A DNA stretch of 64,000 nt from Alphaproteobacteria bacterium (GCA_900768875.1 CAAGEP010000004.1:1-64000), one strand, 5' to 3'; positions 25,370 through 35,104 are shown, numbered from the stretch's first letter. Numbers and translations: made by a program. The notes: generated by a model from the sequence alone, not told the origin.

Positions 25370-26953
25370 TTATTTCAGTTTGCCGTTCAGCGCATCGTCA
25401 ATCAAAGCGACGGATTCCCTGATGCCGTAAAGCGCGATGAACGACCCCATGCGCGGTCCCGTCGATTGCCCCAGCAACGTTTCGTACATGACTTTGAACC
25501 AGCCTTTCAAATCATCGGCATAGAACTTTTTGCCCGTTTCGTAAACGGCGGTCTGCACGGCTTCCGCGCTTGCCTGTTCGGGCATGGTTTCCAGCACGGC
25601 TTTCAAATCCCGCAAAGCGTCGATTTCCTTGCCCTCGGGCGCGCGGTAATGCTGGGTCGGCTTGACGAAATCGTTGTAGTACGCCACCGCATACGGCACC
25701 AAAGCCGCCAGTTTCGGGCAAGTTTCGGGTGTCGCTTCGGGTGCGTAGGACGAAATGTATTTCCACAAAGCCGCCGCGTCTTCAGTGTGCGCGACGCTGA
25801 CCAAGTTCAGCAAAATGCCGAACGACAGCCCCGTTTCGGGCTTCGGCGGATTGCCGTTGTGAATCGACCACACGGGGTTGTTGAACTTGTCCTTGCCTTC
25901 CTGTTTCGCATAGGCGTTGATGAAGTTCAGATATTCATCGGTCGCGCGGGGAATCACATCAAAATACAGACGTTTCGCGGTTTTGGGCTTTTGGAACATA
26001 AACAGCGACAGCGATTCGGCGGGCGCGTATTTCAGCCAGTCCTCCATCGCCAAGCCGTTGCCTTTGGATTTCGAGATTTTTTCGCCTTTCTCGTCCAAAA
26101 ACAGTTCGTACGTCAAATTCTGCGGGGGCTGACCGCCCAAAATGCGGCAGATTTTGCTCGACAGCTTGACCGATTCCATCAAGTCTTTGCCCGACATTTC
26201 GTAATCGACGCCCAAAGCGTACCACCGCATCGCCCAGTCGGCTTTCCATTGCAGTTTGCAATGTCCGCCCGTAACGGGAACGGTCGTTTCCGCGCCGTCT
26301 TCGTCGATAAAGGAAACCGTGCCGTTTTCCTTGTCGATTTTGGTCAGCGCGACTTGCAAAACGTTGCCTGTTTTGGGACTTATCGGCAAAAACGGCGAAT
26401 AAGTCGCGCGGCGTTCCTCGCCCAAGGTCGGCAACATGACGGCTTGGATTTTTTCATAGTTTTCAAGGACTTTCAGCAAAGCCTTGTCATACGCGCCCGA
26501 CGTGTACATTTCGGTCGCGGATTTGAATTCGTAGGTAAAGCCGAACGAATCCAGAAAACGCTTCAAACATTCGTTGTTGTGATGACCGAAGCTGTCGTGG
26601 CAGCCGAACGGGTCGGGAATTTGCGTCAAAGGCTTGCCCAGATATTGCCCGACCATTTCCTTGTTCGGAATGTTGTCGGGGACTTTGCGCAGTCCGTCCA
26701 TGTCGTCGGACATGCAAAACAGACGGACGGGGAAATCGGGATAAAGCGTTTTAAACGCGTTCATCACCATCGTCGTTCTGGCGACTTCGCCGAACGTGCC
26801 GATGTGGGGCAAACCCGACGGACCGTAGCCCGTTTCAAACAAAACGTAGCCTTTTTCGGGCAGTTTGCCTTTCAGCTTGTCGTTATACAAAGCGCGGGCT
26901 TCCTCAAACGGCCAAGCCGTTGCGGTCATTGCGATTTCTGTTTCTGTCGTCAT
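25370..26953 (-). CDS. lysK: Lysyl-tRNA synthetase, class I
   Basis: This 527-residue enzyme charges tRNA-Lys. It is the class I type, used by most archaea and alphaproteobacteria in place of LysS. The HIGH-like motif is PSGLPHIGT (about residues 45-54) and the KMSKS-like motif is KISKSKGNG (about 285-295). A C-terminal helical domain binds the anticodon. A second ATG at 26929 would shorten the N-terminus by eight residues; neither start has a strong ribosome binding site. It leads an operon with two genes of unknown role. Confidence 0.96.
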   Translation of the reverse strand: MTTETEIAMTATAWPFEEARALYNDKLKGKLPEKGYVLFETGYGPSGLPHIGTFGEVARTTMVMNAFKTLYPDFPVRLFCMSDDMDGLRKVPDNIPNKEMVGQYLGKPLTQIPDPFGCHDSFGHHNNECLKRFLDSFGFTYEFKSATEMYTSGAYDKALLKVLENYEKIQAVMLPTLGEERRATYSPFLPISPKTGNVLQVALTKIDKENGTVSFIDEDGAETTVPVTGGHCKLQWKADWAMRWYALGVDYEMSGKDLMESVKLSSKICRILGGQPPQNLTYELFLDEKGEKISKSKGNGLAMEDWLKYAPAESLSLFMFQKPKTAKRLYFDVIPRATDEYLNFINAYAKQEGKDKFNNPVWSIHNGNPPKPETGLSFGILLNLVSVAHTEDAAALWKYISSYAPEATPETCPKLAALVPYAVAYYNDFVKPTQHYRAPEGKEIDALRDLKAVLETMPEQASAEAVQTAVYETGKKFYADDLKGWFKVMYETLLGQSTGPRMGSFIALYGIRESVALIDDALNGKLK

Positions 26954-27028
26954 TGTAATACTCTGTTAAAACGTTAAATCATTGATTTAGTTTTATATCG
27001 AAACAAAGCGATTGTAAAGACGACAAAA

Positions 27029-28510
27029 TCACCGCCATTCGTATTGCGCTTTAAAAGTGCAGAGTTGTTCGATTTTGTTCGTTCCGTCCGCCTGCGTCGT
27101 AATCATATCCAGACGCTGAGAGTCTGCTCTGTCCATAGTCAACAGGTAGTTTTTACCCTCGACGGTTACGATTTCCTGTTTGCCGCCACGGCAGAAAATA
27201 TAGTAATCGTCCCCGGTGTTTCCGCCGTGGAAATAAACGTCGTCCGGCTTGCCGTTCGTAATCAGCCGCGTCGGAGTATCGGGGGAATCGTAAATTCTGA
27301 ACAGAGTATGAGCGCATCCCGATCCCGAACCGGAAGCGTAACGGGCGCCCATTAAAACTTCGTCCTTTCCGTCGTTGTTGTAGTCGATTTTCAATCCGAC
27401 ACCCGTTCCACTCGTTTCCGATGCCAGTTCGAAGCTGGGAGAAGTATCCGAATTCAAGCAGCCGTCAAATGAAAACCACTCGGCTCTGTGTATATTTTCA
27501 TATTCAGCCTTTGCGTTTTGACACGTCATCGTTTTGAACTTTTTATATTCCTCCTCAGGGATGACAGAAGTTATCGGAACGGTTTCGTGCGTTTGATATT
27601 TCTTGTCGGCAACGGCTTGGCACACAGGATTATTCTTGCCCTTTTCGGGAATCCAGCCCGCAACGGTCGACGTGAAGCGGCAGACGTCTTTGAATATCTC
27701 GGTTTTCTTGTCAAATTTAAAAACGGCGATATTTGTTTTCCCGTCATCGAAATCGGCGTAATAAATGCGGGCGTTGTGCACAAAAAAATTGACGTTTTCG
27801 CTTCGAAACCATGGCATGGCTATAAGAGGTGCAACTTTGGGTAAAAACCCTGTTTCCGCACGAAAAATCGATACAGACGGACGATTTGCCGTTCCCTCAT
27901 AATTTGTCAAAAAAACGTAAGTCGCGTTATCATAGTTATTCCCGTAAATAAGGCTGTCTGTCCCATTTGAAAAAACTTTGCTTTTCAAACTTTTCAAAAT
28001 ACCGGCACATTCGGGCGAAAGCCCTCCGTTTTCGTTGTATCCGGCATATTCATCCTTTGCCAGCTCTTCAAAAATGCAATCCAGACAGACGGATTCAAAA
28101 TATTTTTCATAGGCGGCAATACCATCTTCATAATTCAACTTTCCATTTAAAGTTTTCACCGTTATATCGTTCAGCGTGTCAATCAGCTGAGGCTTTTGCA
28201 AGAATACAGTATCCGACTGTCCTTTTTTCTTTTTTATATTGAAATCGCGCAGTCCGTAATAACCAAGGAAAAACAATTCGCGCCTAATCCCCTCCCACTG
28301 GAAGTAAAATGAATCGCCGTAGTTTGCGTGCGGAGGAACAAGTAAACCACAAGGCAGCTTTTGCGTACCCTGCGGCAAATCCTCAAGTTTGATTTTTTGG
28401 GATGAAAAATCGTAAGAGGCAGACGGAACATCCTGCGGCACATCCGCCGACGCGGAAAAAGCTAAGGACAGCAACAATATCAAAACAGACAAAACAGACG
28501 GGCGCATCAT
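27029..28510 (-). CDS. Secreted protein of unknown function, paralog A
   Basis: The protein has 493 residues from the ATG at 28510, which has AAGGA six bases upstream. A clear signal peptide ends near SASA (about residue 22). The mature part contains several Cys. Near residue 375 it has an Asp-rich loop, DYNNDGKDEV, of the FG-GAP/dockerin-like calcium-binding kind. Stretches such as EKYFESVCL and MTCQNA are shared with the upstream paralog. The gene starts 19 bases after the paralog's stop, so it is a tandem duplicate in one operon. Periplasm or outside is the likely location. No enzyme motif is seen. Confidence 0.78.
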   Translation of the reverse strand: MMRPSVLSVLILLLSLAFSASADVPQDVPSASYDFSSQKIKLEDLPQGTQKLPCGLLVPPHANYGDSFYFQWEGIRRELFFLGYYGLRDFNIKKKKGQSDTVFLQKPQLIDTLNDITVKTLNGKLNYEDGIAAYEKYFESVCLDCIFEELAKDEYAGYNENGGLSPECAGILKSLKSKVFSNGTDSLIYGNNYDNATYVFLTNYEGTANRPSVSIFRAETGFLPKVAPLIAMPWFRSENVNFFVHNARIYYADFDDGKTNIAVFKFDKKTEIFKDVCRFTSTVAGWIPEKGKNNPVCQAVADKKYQTHETVPITSVIPEEEYKKFKTMTCQNAKAEYENIHRAEWFSFDGCLNSDTSPSFELASETSGTGVGLKIDYNNDGKDEVLMGARYASGSGSGCAHTLFRIYDSPDTPTRLITNGKPDDVYFHGGNTGDDYYIFCRGGKQEIVTVEGKNYLLTMDRADSQRLDMITTQADGTNKIEQLCTFKAQYEWR

Positions 28511-28529
28511 TTGTTTTCCTTGATAACGA

Positions 28530-29978
28530 CTATTGATATTCCTTTTTCGGAATGAACGAGCAGAGTTGTTCGATTTTGTTCGTTCCGTCCGCTTGCGTCG
28601 CAATCATATCCAGCCGTTGAGGTCCTGTTTTATCCGTTGTCAGCAGATAGTTTTTGCCTTCGACGGTCACGATTTCCTGTTTGCCGCCGTTGCATGAAAT
28701 CTCGTACCCGTCGCCGGTGTTTCCGCCGTGGAAATAGACGTCGTCCTGCTTGCCGTTCGTGATCAGCCGCGTCGGCGCGTCGGGGGAATCGTAAATTCTG
28801 AACAGGGTATGGCCGCATCCCGCCCCCGAACCGGAAGCGTAACGGGCACCCATTAAAACTTCGTCTTTTCCGTCGTTGTTGTAGTCGATTTTCAATCCGG
28901 CATCCGTTCCCGTCGTTTCCGACGCCAGTTCAAAGTCAACCGAATCATCCTTGTTCAAACAGTCGTCAAACGAAAAGGTTCTGTTCCTTTTTTTATTTTC
29001 CGCTTCCGCGTTTTGACACGTCATCGTTTTGAACTTTTTATATTCCTCCGCGGGGACGACGGCGGTCATCGGGGCGGTTTCGCGCGTTTGATATTTCTTG
29101 TCGGCGACGGCTTGGCACACGGAATTGTCCTTGCCCTTTTCGGGAACCCAACCCGTGACGGCTGACGTGAACCGGCAGGCGTCCTTGAATATTCCGGCCT
29201 TTTCGTCAAATTTAAAAACGGCAAAGTCCGTGTTTTCGTCATCGGAATCGACGTAATAAAGCCCGATGTAATTCTCGAAAAAGCGGACTTTTCCGCGCCA
29301 AAAGAACGGCATGGCCTGCAGCGGAACGACCGGATAATCGGCCGGATCTTCCACGGCGCGGATGGCGCGCACGGCCGGATAATGCGCCGTCCCCTCGTAA
29401 TCCGTCCAAAAGATATACGTTGTCGAGCCGTCTTTGTAGAAAATGCTGTCCCCGCCGTTCAAAAACGCTTTGTCTTTCAAAATATATTCGCAATCGGACG
29501 AAACGCGCGTGCCGACGGCGGGATATTCCGCGTCTTTGGTCAATTCCTCGAAAATACATCCCAGACAGACGGATTCAAAATATTTTTCATAGGCGGCGAC
29601 GTTTTCCTCTTGATTCTCATCACTCTCCATCGCTTTCACAGTTATGGCGTTCAGCGCGTTGATCCGTCGGTGTATTTGCGAAGAATCACTGTACGTTGAC
29701 TCACCCGCTTTCTTTTTTTGCTCCAAATCGCGCGCGCTGTAATAATCAAGGAAAAACAGTTTGTTGCGGATCATTTCCCATCGGACGTAAAGCGGATCGC
29801 GTCCGCTTTGATCGCGGGGCGGCGGAACAATCAGTCCGCTGGGCAGTTTGACCGCGCCTTCGGGCAGGGTATCGGATTTTGCGTCTGTGACCGCGGAAGC
29901 GGCCGAAACGTTTGCCGTTGCGGAAAAAGAGTACAAAACCAAAAATAACGCTAAAACAAATTTGGATTTAAAAAACAT
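28530..29978 (-). CDS. Secreted protein of unknown function, paralog B
   Basis: This 482-residue protein has a signal peptide of about 26 residues. It is strongly similar to paralog A along its whole length. The last 150 residues are nearly identical, including DYNNDGKDEV, VYFHGGNTGD and GTNKIEQLC. The middle differs more, with many substitutions around residues 90-230. GGAGG precedes the ATG and a sigma-70 promoter lies upstream. Conserved Cys suggest disulfides in the periplasm. No family is recognised. Tandem copies that keep a conserved end and vary in the middle often bind surface or host ligands, but that is speculation. Confidence 0.78.
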   Translation of the reverse strand: MFFKSKFVLALFLVLYSFSATANVSAASAVTDAKSDTLPEGAVKLPSGLIVPPPRDQSGRDPLYVRWEMIRNKLFFLDYYSARDLEQKKKAGESTYSDSSQIHRRINALNAITVKAMESDENQEENVAAYEKYFESVCLGCIFEELTKDAEYPAVGTRVSSDCEYILKDKAFLNGGDSIFYKDGSTTYIFWTDYEGTAHYPAVRAIRAVEDPADYPVVPLQAMPFFWRGKVRFFENYIGLYYVDSDDENTDFAVFKFDEKAGIFKDACRFTSAVTGWVPEKGKDNSVCQAVADKKYQTRETAPMTAVVPAEEYKKFKTMTCQNAEAENKKRNRTFSFDDCLNKDDSVDFELASETTGTDAGLKIDYNNDGKDEVLMGARYASGSGAGCGHTLFRIYDSPDAPTRLITNGKQDDVYFHGGNTGDGYEISCNGGKQEIVTVEGKNYLLTTDKTGPQRLDMIATQADGTNKIEQLCSFIPKKEYQ

Positions 29979-30004
29979 CGTTCCCCTCCGTTTGAATATA
30001 AATG

Positions 30005-30034
30005 ATTATACGCATACGCGAAACGAACATTCAA
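30005..30034 (-). promoter_or_regulatory. Sigma-70 promoter of the secreted-paralog operon
   Basis: On the minus strand TTGAAT (30029-30034) and TATAAT (30005-30010) are 18 bases apart, about 27 bases before the paralog B start. Confidence 0.6.
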
Positions 30035-30102
30035 CATTTGATTTGTCCCTGTGTCAATTCGACCGCAAAGGGCGGATTTTCCAATATCGAAAGGATGCGG
30101 AA

Positions 30103-30408
30103 ATGATGAAAAACAAAATGCCTGTAAAAGAGTTTCTGCCGCTGTTGGACGTTACCGCCGCGGCGTTTATTTTCAACGTGTCGTGTCAGGCGGAAATCAT
30201 CAAACGCACGGACGAAAGCGCGTCCGCCGTTGCCATGTCGATTTTTTCGGGCATTTTCAATATGGGCATCGCTTTGGGCACCATGTTCGGCGGAACGATT
30301 TGCACCCGACTTTCAATCGCCGACATCGGATTCGGCGGCGCGGTTATCGCCCTGCCCGCGTTTTTGTTTTGCACCTGCGTCGGTCGTCTGAAATTCAAGC
30401 GGGCATAA
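30103..30408 (+). pseudogene. C-terminal remnant of an MFS transporter
   Basis: The frame gives 101 residues from the ATG at 30103 behind AAAGGA. The sequence contains IFNMGIALGTMFGG and IALPAFLFC, matching the last membrane helices (about TM9-12) of DHA1-type drug or sugar efflux permeases. An intact MFS protein has about 400 residues, so the first two thirds are missing. The in-frame extension further upstream is not MFS-like. A start and ribosome binding site may be fortuitous or may still be used. A terminator follows directly. I treat it as a decayed gene. Confidence 0.65.
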
Positions 30409-30412
30409 AATT

Positions 30413-30443
30413 AAAGCGAACTTCTTTGGAAGTTCGCTTTATT
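30413..30443. terminator. Terminator between MFS remnant and HExxH gene
   Basis: A perfect 12-bp stem (30413-30424 with 30429-30440) has a TTTG loop and T-rich flanks. It can serve both converging genes. Confidence 0.88.
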
Positions 30444-30459
30444 TTTAATTCATTTCACC

Positions 30460-32805
30460 TTAACGGCCTTTGTTCAACTGAACGTTTTTGATGTTCAGCG
30501 GGGACAACGGTGCTTTGGTTTCCTGCTGTTTCGCCGCGGCCTGTTCCTGTTTGACTTGCGCGTCGAAACGTTTCAAGCCCGCCATCAAACGCGGCGCTTT
30601 GGCTTTGAACATAGCCGCCAATTCGGGCGTGTTGACAACGCTTTGCGCGACGGCGCCGTGGGTCATGACGGATTCTTCCAACAGCGAAACCATGGTTTCT
30701 TTGTTCGGATTGGATGCCGCCATCTGATAATCCGCCAAAATCGCAGACGGTTTCTGTTTGGCTTTCTGATCGACCAAAGCCGCCAAAGTTTTGTCTTTGG
30801 ACACTTTCGCCCAAGTTTCTTTGTCGCTGCGAATCGCAAAAGCGGCAACCTGCATTTCCTTTTCGCTGATCAGCACTTTGCCGAACGCTCTGTTTTCGGC
30901 GCGCATCGCATCGACCTGTTCCTGCATCGTCATCGACGACATGTCGCGGTTGGCGGCGCCAATCAGAATTCTCTGCATGGTCGTCTGAGCGCGCAATTCG
31001 TGTTTGACGAAATGCACAACGGCTTCTTCGCCGGAAACGACGGTGTCGGACTTAATCGAATTGATTTGGTGCGACACGCGTTTGTTCGCGGCAATGCCCG
31101 CCTGTACCGCAGGAGCCTGATCAATGACGGCGTCAACGACTTTCAGCTTGTAAGCCGCGTATTTGTCGGCTTTGTTGTCTTCGCGTTTGCCGTTTTTGCG
31201 CAGAGCTTCTTTTTCTTTGCTCAGCAAATCCAGCATGTCTTCGCGGGTGCAGTCCGTTTGAATCAGTTTACCGAACAGATTGTTCTGATATTTCTGAACG
31301 GAAACGGCGGCTTTTTGCTTGAATTTGGCTTCCGCGGTTTGTTCTTTAACCAGTTTTTCCAACAAATCGGGCGACAGGTTGGTCGCTTCGGGTATCGGCA
31401 AGCCCAAACCCTGCGCCAAACCTGCTTCTTCCTGATACGCGTTGAATTCACGCTGCAATTCGTATTCTTTTTCCAATTCCTGTTTGGGAACGGGCATGCG
31501 ATCGCGGGATTCCTCAACGCGCTGCATCATCTGTTCGTACTTGGGATGTTTGTCGCCCGTCGCCAAAGCAATCGAAATGCTGGCCATCTGTTCGCGGGTC
31601 AAGCCGTACGTTTCGGACATGACTTGCGCCTGTTTGATGACTTCCAAGTCGGACATTTTCTGCAAAGAACCGTCAGCCAAGTGTTCTTGGGCATATTTGA
31701 TGGTCGCGTCGATGACATCCGTGGTGTGGTAAGCCAGCGGCGAACCCAGCTGTTTGATGGTGTTCGCGACGCCGCGGTCGTTCATCAGCGTTTTGAATTT
31801 CTTTTCCGATTCGGGATCGTCGGGGTTTATGGCGCGGGAAACCTTTTCGGCGGCGCGCAGTTTCTTGACGAAATCGGAATCGTACTTTGTGTCTTCCAAA
31901 CGGCGATCGACGCACATGCGCAGGTATTCGATACGGCAGTCGCCCCACAAAGCCGCGCATTTCGTATCGCCGAAGTCGCGCGCCAGCTGCAGAACGGCGT
32001 GCGCGTCCGCGATACATTCCGTACGGTGGCGGCACATCACGTTGTCCAGTTCGTTTTCAACGACTTTTTCAACCGTGGTGTACGCCGACGCATAGTTGTG
32101 GTCGGTCGCGTGCCCCAATTCATGGTACAGCACCAAACGGCGGAATTCGTCGCGGGAAATGCCTTCTTTTTTACGGCGTTCTTCGGCGCCCAGAACCATA
32201 TCCAGAACGTTCGCGCTCATCGCGTCGGGGTTGTCGCCGACAACCAGGTTCACGTTGCCCAAGCCGGCCATGTCTTCCATTGTGGGAGCAACGGCGGCGC
32301 GCATCGAAAACGGATTGCGGTCGGTAATGCCCGCGTCGGACACGGATTTCAAAATCTCATCGTTGGTCAGGAACGTCTGTCCGTTGCCCGCCTGCGCTTT
32401 TTGCAGTTTGTCTTCGACGAACATGTACAGCGATTTGCCCAGCGAACGGTCGGCTTCCTGATCCATCAGGTAGCGTCCCTGCACCGCGTCGGGGTCGATG
32501 ATGAACAGCGTAACCCCCGGCATGACCGTGCGGAAACGTTTTTCCATGTTTTCAAAGAATTTGTGCGCTTCCGTATCCAGATACGGGGATTCGGCCTGTT
32601 CTTCGGGAGTCTTGACATACAGCTGATCGGGTTTGTCGCCCTTGTCAATGAAAGTGGTGGCTCCCTTTTCCAACAAATTAAAGAACGGACGTTCCTGCAA
32701 ATGGTCGGGGCGTTCCAAACCGCTTTCAAAAACGGTGATTTTGCCGGCTTTCATAAACTTTTGATACAAAGACTGTTTTTCTTCGGTTTTGATTTCTTCA
32801 GCCAT
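30460..32805 (-). CDS. Large HExxH protein, putative cytosolic zinc metalloprotease
   Basis: This 781-residue protein has no signal peptide or membrane segment. The motif YHELGHATDH places a zinc-binding HExxH at residues 228-232. A downstream Glu in ECIADAHA (263) could be the third ligand, as in gluzincins. The long remainder (about 330-781) is helical, charged and Gln/Lys-rich, ending in a basic tail, and is not a known domain. It has its own promoter (TTGACA-17-CATTAT) and GGAG before the ATG. The domain plan of protease plus long helical region fits a secreted effector or a toxin-like protein. The substrate is unknown. Confidence 0.65.
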   Translation of the reverse strand: MAEEIKTEEKQSLYQKFMKAGKITVFESGLERPDHLQERPFFNLLEKGATTFIDKGDKPDQLYVKTPEEQAESPYLDTEAHKFFENMEKRFRTVMPGVTLFIIDPDAVQGRYLMDQEADRSLGKSLYMFVEDKLQKAQAGNGQTFLTNDEILKSVSDAGITDRNPFSMRAAVAPTMEDMAGLGNVNLVVGDNPDAMSANVLDMVLGAEERRKKEGISRDEFRRLVLYHELGHATDHNYASAYTTVEKVVENELDNVMCRHRTECIADAHAVLQLARDFGDTKCAALWGDCRIEYLRMCVDRRLEDTKYDSDFVKKLRAAEKVSRAINPDDPESEKKFKTLMNDRGVANTIKQLGSPLAYHTTDVIDATIKYAQEHLADGSLQKMSDLEVIKQAQVMSETYGLTREQMASISIALATGDKHPKYEQMMQRVEESRDRMPVPKQELEKEYELQREFNAYQEEAGLAQGLGLPIPEATNLSPDLLEKLVKEQTAEAKFKQKAAVSVQKYQNNLFGKLIQTDCTREDMLDLLSKEKEALRKNGKREDNKADKYAAYKLKVVDAVIDQAPAVQAGIAANKRVSHQINSIKSDTVVSGEEAVVHFVKHELRAQTTMQRILIGAANRDMSSMTMQEQVDAMRAENRAFGKVLISEKEMQVAAFAIRSDKETWAKVSKDKTLAALVDQKAKQKPSAILADYQMAASNPNKETMVSLLEESVMTHGAVAQSVVNTPELAAMFKAKAPRLMAGLKRFDAQVKQEQAAAKQQETKAPLSPLNIKNVQLNKGR

Positions 32806-32846
32806 AACGACTCCTATCGTGTCGATTCAAGTGTTTTTATGGTGGA

Positions 32847-32875
32847 ATAATGGAACTTTTCGTTGCCGTTGTCAA
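32847..32875 (-). promoter_or_regulatory. Sigma-70 promoter of the HExxH gene
   Basis: On the minus strand TTGACA (32870-32875) and CATTAT (32847-32852) are 17 bases apart, about 42 bases before the ATG at 32805. Confidence 0.65.
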
Positions 32876-33016
32876 TTGATTTTTGGACAAATCGTCACTT
32901 TTTTTCAGAAATCTTTGTTGGCAACCCCTTGCATTTTCGCCAAAAGAAAAAATAATTTCCCGTTTGTCAAAAGGCCTCATCAATGCTATTTTCAAAAAAC
33001 AGAAAGGATACCGTCC

Positions 33017-33925
33017 ATGACACCGATTTTTCCGTTCCGCCGCTGTTTGGCGCGCTTTACCGATTATATGATTTGGGGAATTGCGACCGCGTTCGCGTTG
33101 TCGTTTGAACTGGGCGACTTTGCATCGCCGTTCGGTTTGTTTTATCTGTCGTTCGCCGTGTATCCTTTGGCGGAAGCCGCCCTTTTATACGGATTCGGAA
33201 CGACAATCGGCAAAAAGCTGTTCGGAATATACGTTTCTCCCGTCAATTCGTCGTTGCGCTTTTCCCAATCGCTCAAGCGGTCGTATGCCGTGTTTGTCGC
33301 GGGAATGGGGGCTTTTCTGCCCGTCGTGTCGCTTGTCGCGCCCGCGGTCGGGCTGATTGTATTAATCAAGTATCGCAAAATGCCGTGGGATTCTTGGGCG
33401 GGAACGGCATCCGAAGCGCGTCAAACGAGCGTTTTGACCAAAATTCTTGCCGTCGGGTTTTACGCGTTTTTGATGTTCGGCGGTTCGATGACCGTACAAT
33501 ACGCGCTTGACCGCGAACTGCGTTTGCAGGAAACGCAAGAGGGATTGGAGCAGGCATATTTGGAAACGCTGCGTCCTCTGATTGTCAAAACGCTGTCGCC
33601 CGAAGCCGTTGAAAGCCCGCGCGAAACGCGCCTGAAGCTGGAGAGCTTTCAGGCTTCCATCGCCGAAAAACGCCGCGCCGCCAACGCCGTTTACGACGGC
33701 ATCCAAGCACGGATTGCCGCTTTTCCGTCGGAACGGCTGCGCGTGCCGTACTTAATGGAGCTTGCCGCGTACCGCGAAGAAACCAACCGCTTTTTCTTTG
33801 CGGAAAGCATTCGGCTGAGCCTGTTTGAAAAGCTGTTCGCGGAAATGGAAAACGCGCAAGACCCGACAGCCCTGCGCGATATTTATATGTCTCAGCTGGA
33901 AGCGTATTTGGTCGGGACGGATTAA
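33017..33925 (+). CDS. RDD-domain membrane protein with helical C-terminus
   Basis: The protein has 302 residues from the ATG at 33017, which has AAAGGA eight bases upstream. The first 130 residues form an RDD domain with RFTDYMIW in the first helix and GTTIGKKLFGI at the characteristic loop. Another hydrophobic helix lies near 155-170. Residues 175-302 are a charged helical domain outside the membrane, unusual for RDD proteins, which are commonly about 150 residues. RDD proteins are poorly understood; some act in ion homeostasis. Its stop overlaps the stop of the convergent MFS gene by a few bases. Confidence 0.8.
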   Translation: MTPIFPFRRCLARFTDYMIWGIATAFALSFELGDFASPFGLFYLSFAVYPLAEAALLYGFGTTIGKKLFGIYVSPVNSSLRFSQSLKRSYAVFVAGMGAFLPVVSLVAPAVGLIVLIKYRKMPWDSWAGTASEARQTSVLTKILAVGFYAFLMFGGSMTVQYALDRELRLQETQEGLEQAYLETLRPLIVKTLSPEAVESPRETRLKLESFQASIAEKRRAANAVYDGIQARIAAFPSERLRVPYLMELAAYREETNRFFFAESIRLSLFEKLFAEMENAQDPTALRDIYMSQLEAYLVGTD

Positions 33926-35091
33926 GCCGCCGCCAAAGCCGCTTTGCGCCGTTTGCGTTCGCGGGTGTACCAATGCGCCAGCGTCGCGACCGACAGCACC
34001 GCGCCCGCGACCGACAACGCCAAACCCCAGCGCACGTCAAATCCCGCGCCGACAATCAGCGCCGCCAACAGCATCGAAGACACCGCGCCGACATCCCAGC
34101 CCAGTTCCGTATAATAAGTAAAGTACAGCGGGTGCGACGCGCGCTTTGTCGCGTTGTAAACGGCGGTCATCAGTCCCGTCATTGAAAAGCAATACGCAAT
34201 CGCGGCGAAAAAGTCGCACGCAATCACCGCGGGGACGGAATAAGCGAAAAATCCGCGCACCGTCAAAATGATGATATGCATGCCGTAGCCGATATAGCAG
34301 ATTTGCCGGCCTTTGCCTTTGTCAATCAGCCGTCCGAACGCCATTGATCCCAACGCGCGGAAAAACGCCGCCAAAGCAAGGATGAAGCCGAAGTTTTGAT
34401 AGCTTTCGCCCAACAGCATGAACACGATTAAAGGCCAAATCGACCCCGCTTGGTAAAACAAGCCGTCGCCGATGAACACGATAAAGCCGAAATGGTCGAT
34501 ATGTTTGCGTTCTTCGTGCGTTGCGGGCTTCGGCAAAGGCAGGGACGGCGTTTTCAGCAAAGGAATCGCGGCAACCAAAGTCAGCACAAACGGCATCATA
34601 AAGGCGTAGAATTTGTCCACGGACAGCAGTACACCGCCGACCAAAGGTCCGATGACCGCGACGACGGTCGCAATCGCGTCGCGCACGCCGACGCTTGACC
34701 CGCGGTCTTGTTCGTCACCGATCGAGGCGAAATAGTTGTGGTACGACACCCAGTACAGCACGTCCGCCAATCCCGAAATCACGATGAACGGAATCAAATG
34801 CCATGTCAGCCCGTCAATCGGCAGCATGGCTGGGTAGCGCAAAGCAAACGCGATAGTGCCGACGGTCAGCGTCCAATGAACGCCTTTTTTCAAACAAAAG
34901 TGCATGGCAATCGGGCGGGTCAGCGTGCGGGAAAACAGCACGGCGGCATACACCAGAAATGTCAGCGTCAAGCTCAACCCCTGTTTGTACAAATACGCCA
35001 GCGTGAACATGGAACACATTTCCCAGCCCATCGCGCGCAATCCGTAATGAACGTTCAGATAGTTCAGCTGCTTGTTTGAAAAAAACGACAT
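33922..35091 (-). CDS. MFS transporter
   Basis: This 389-residue protein has about twelve hydrophobic helices and a typical MFS loop (FGRLIDKGKGR) between halves. A short basic tail ends it. AAGGA lies ten bases before the ATG at 35091. It starts 13 bases after galU and is probably co-transcribed with it. The substrate is not evident. Its sequence is closer to unspecific DHA-like permeases than to sugar symporters I know. Confidence 0.88.
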   Translation of the reverse strand: MSFFSNKQLNYLNVHYGLRAMGWEMCSMFTLAYLYKQGLSLTLTFLVYAAVLFSRTLTRPIAMHFCLKKGVHWTLTVGTIAFALRYPAMLPIDGLTWHLIPFIVISGLADVLYWVSYHNYFASIGDEQDRGSSVGVRDAIATVVAVIGPLVGGVLLSVDKFYAFMMPFVLTLVAAIPLLKTPSLPLPKPATHEERKHIDHFGFIVFIGDGLFYQAGSIWPLIVFMLLGESYQNFGFILALAAFFRALGSMAFGRLIDKGKGRQICYIGYGMHIIILTVRGFFAYSVPAVIACDFFAAIAYCFSMTGLMTAVYNATKRASHPLYFTYYTELGWDVGAVSSMLLAALIVGAGFDVRWGLALSVAGAVLSVATLAHWYTRERKRRKAALAAA

Positions 35092-35104
35092 TTGGCACAG
35101 TCCT

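Noticed and set aside
29848..30102. N-terminal extension of the MFS remnant
   Set aside because: The extra 85 codons lie opposite the signal-peptide end of the secreted paralog and its promoter and are not MFS-like.
30556..32850. 764-residue plus-strand frame opposite the HExxH gene
   Set aside because: Arg/Phe/His-rich composition typical of an antisense frame in this GC-biased code; no ribosome binding site. The minus frame has a promoter and motif.
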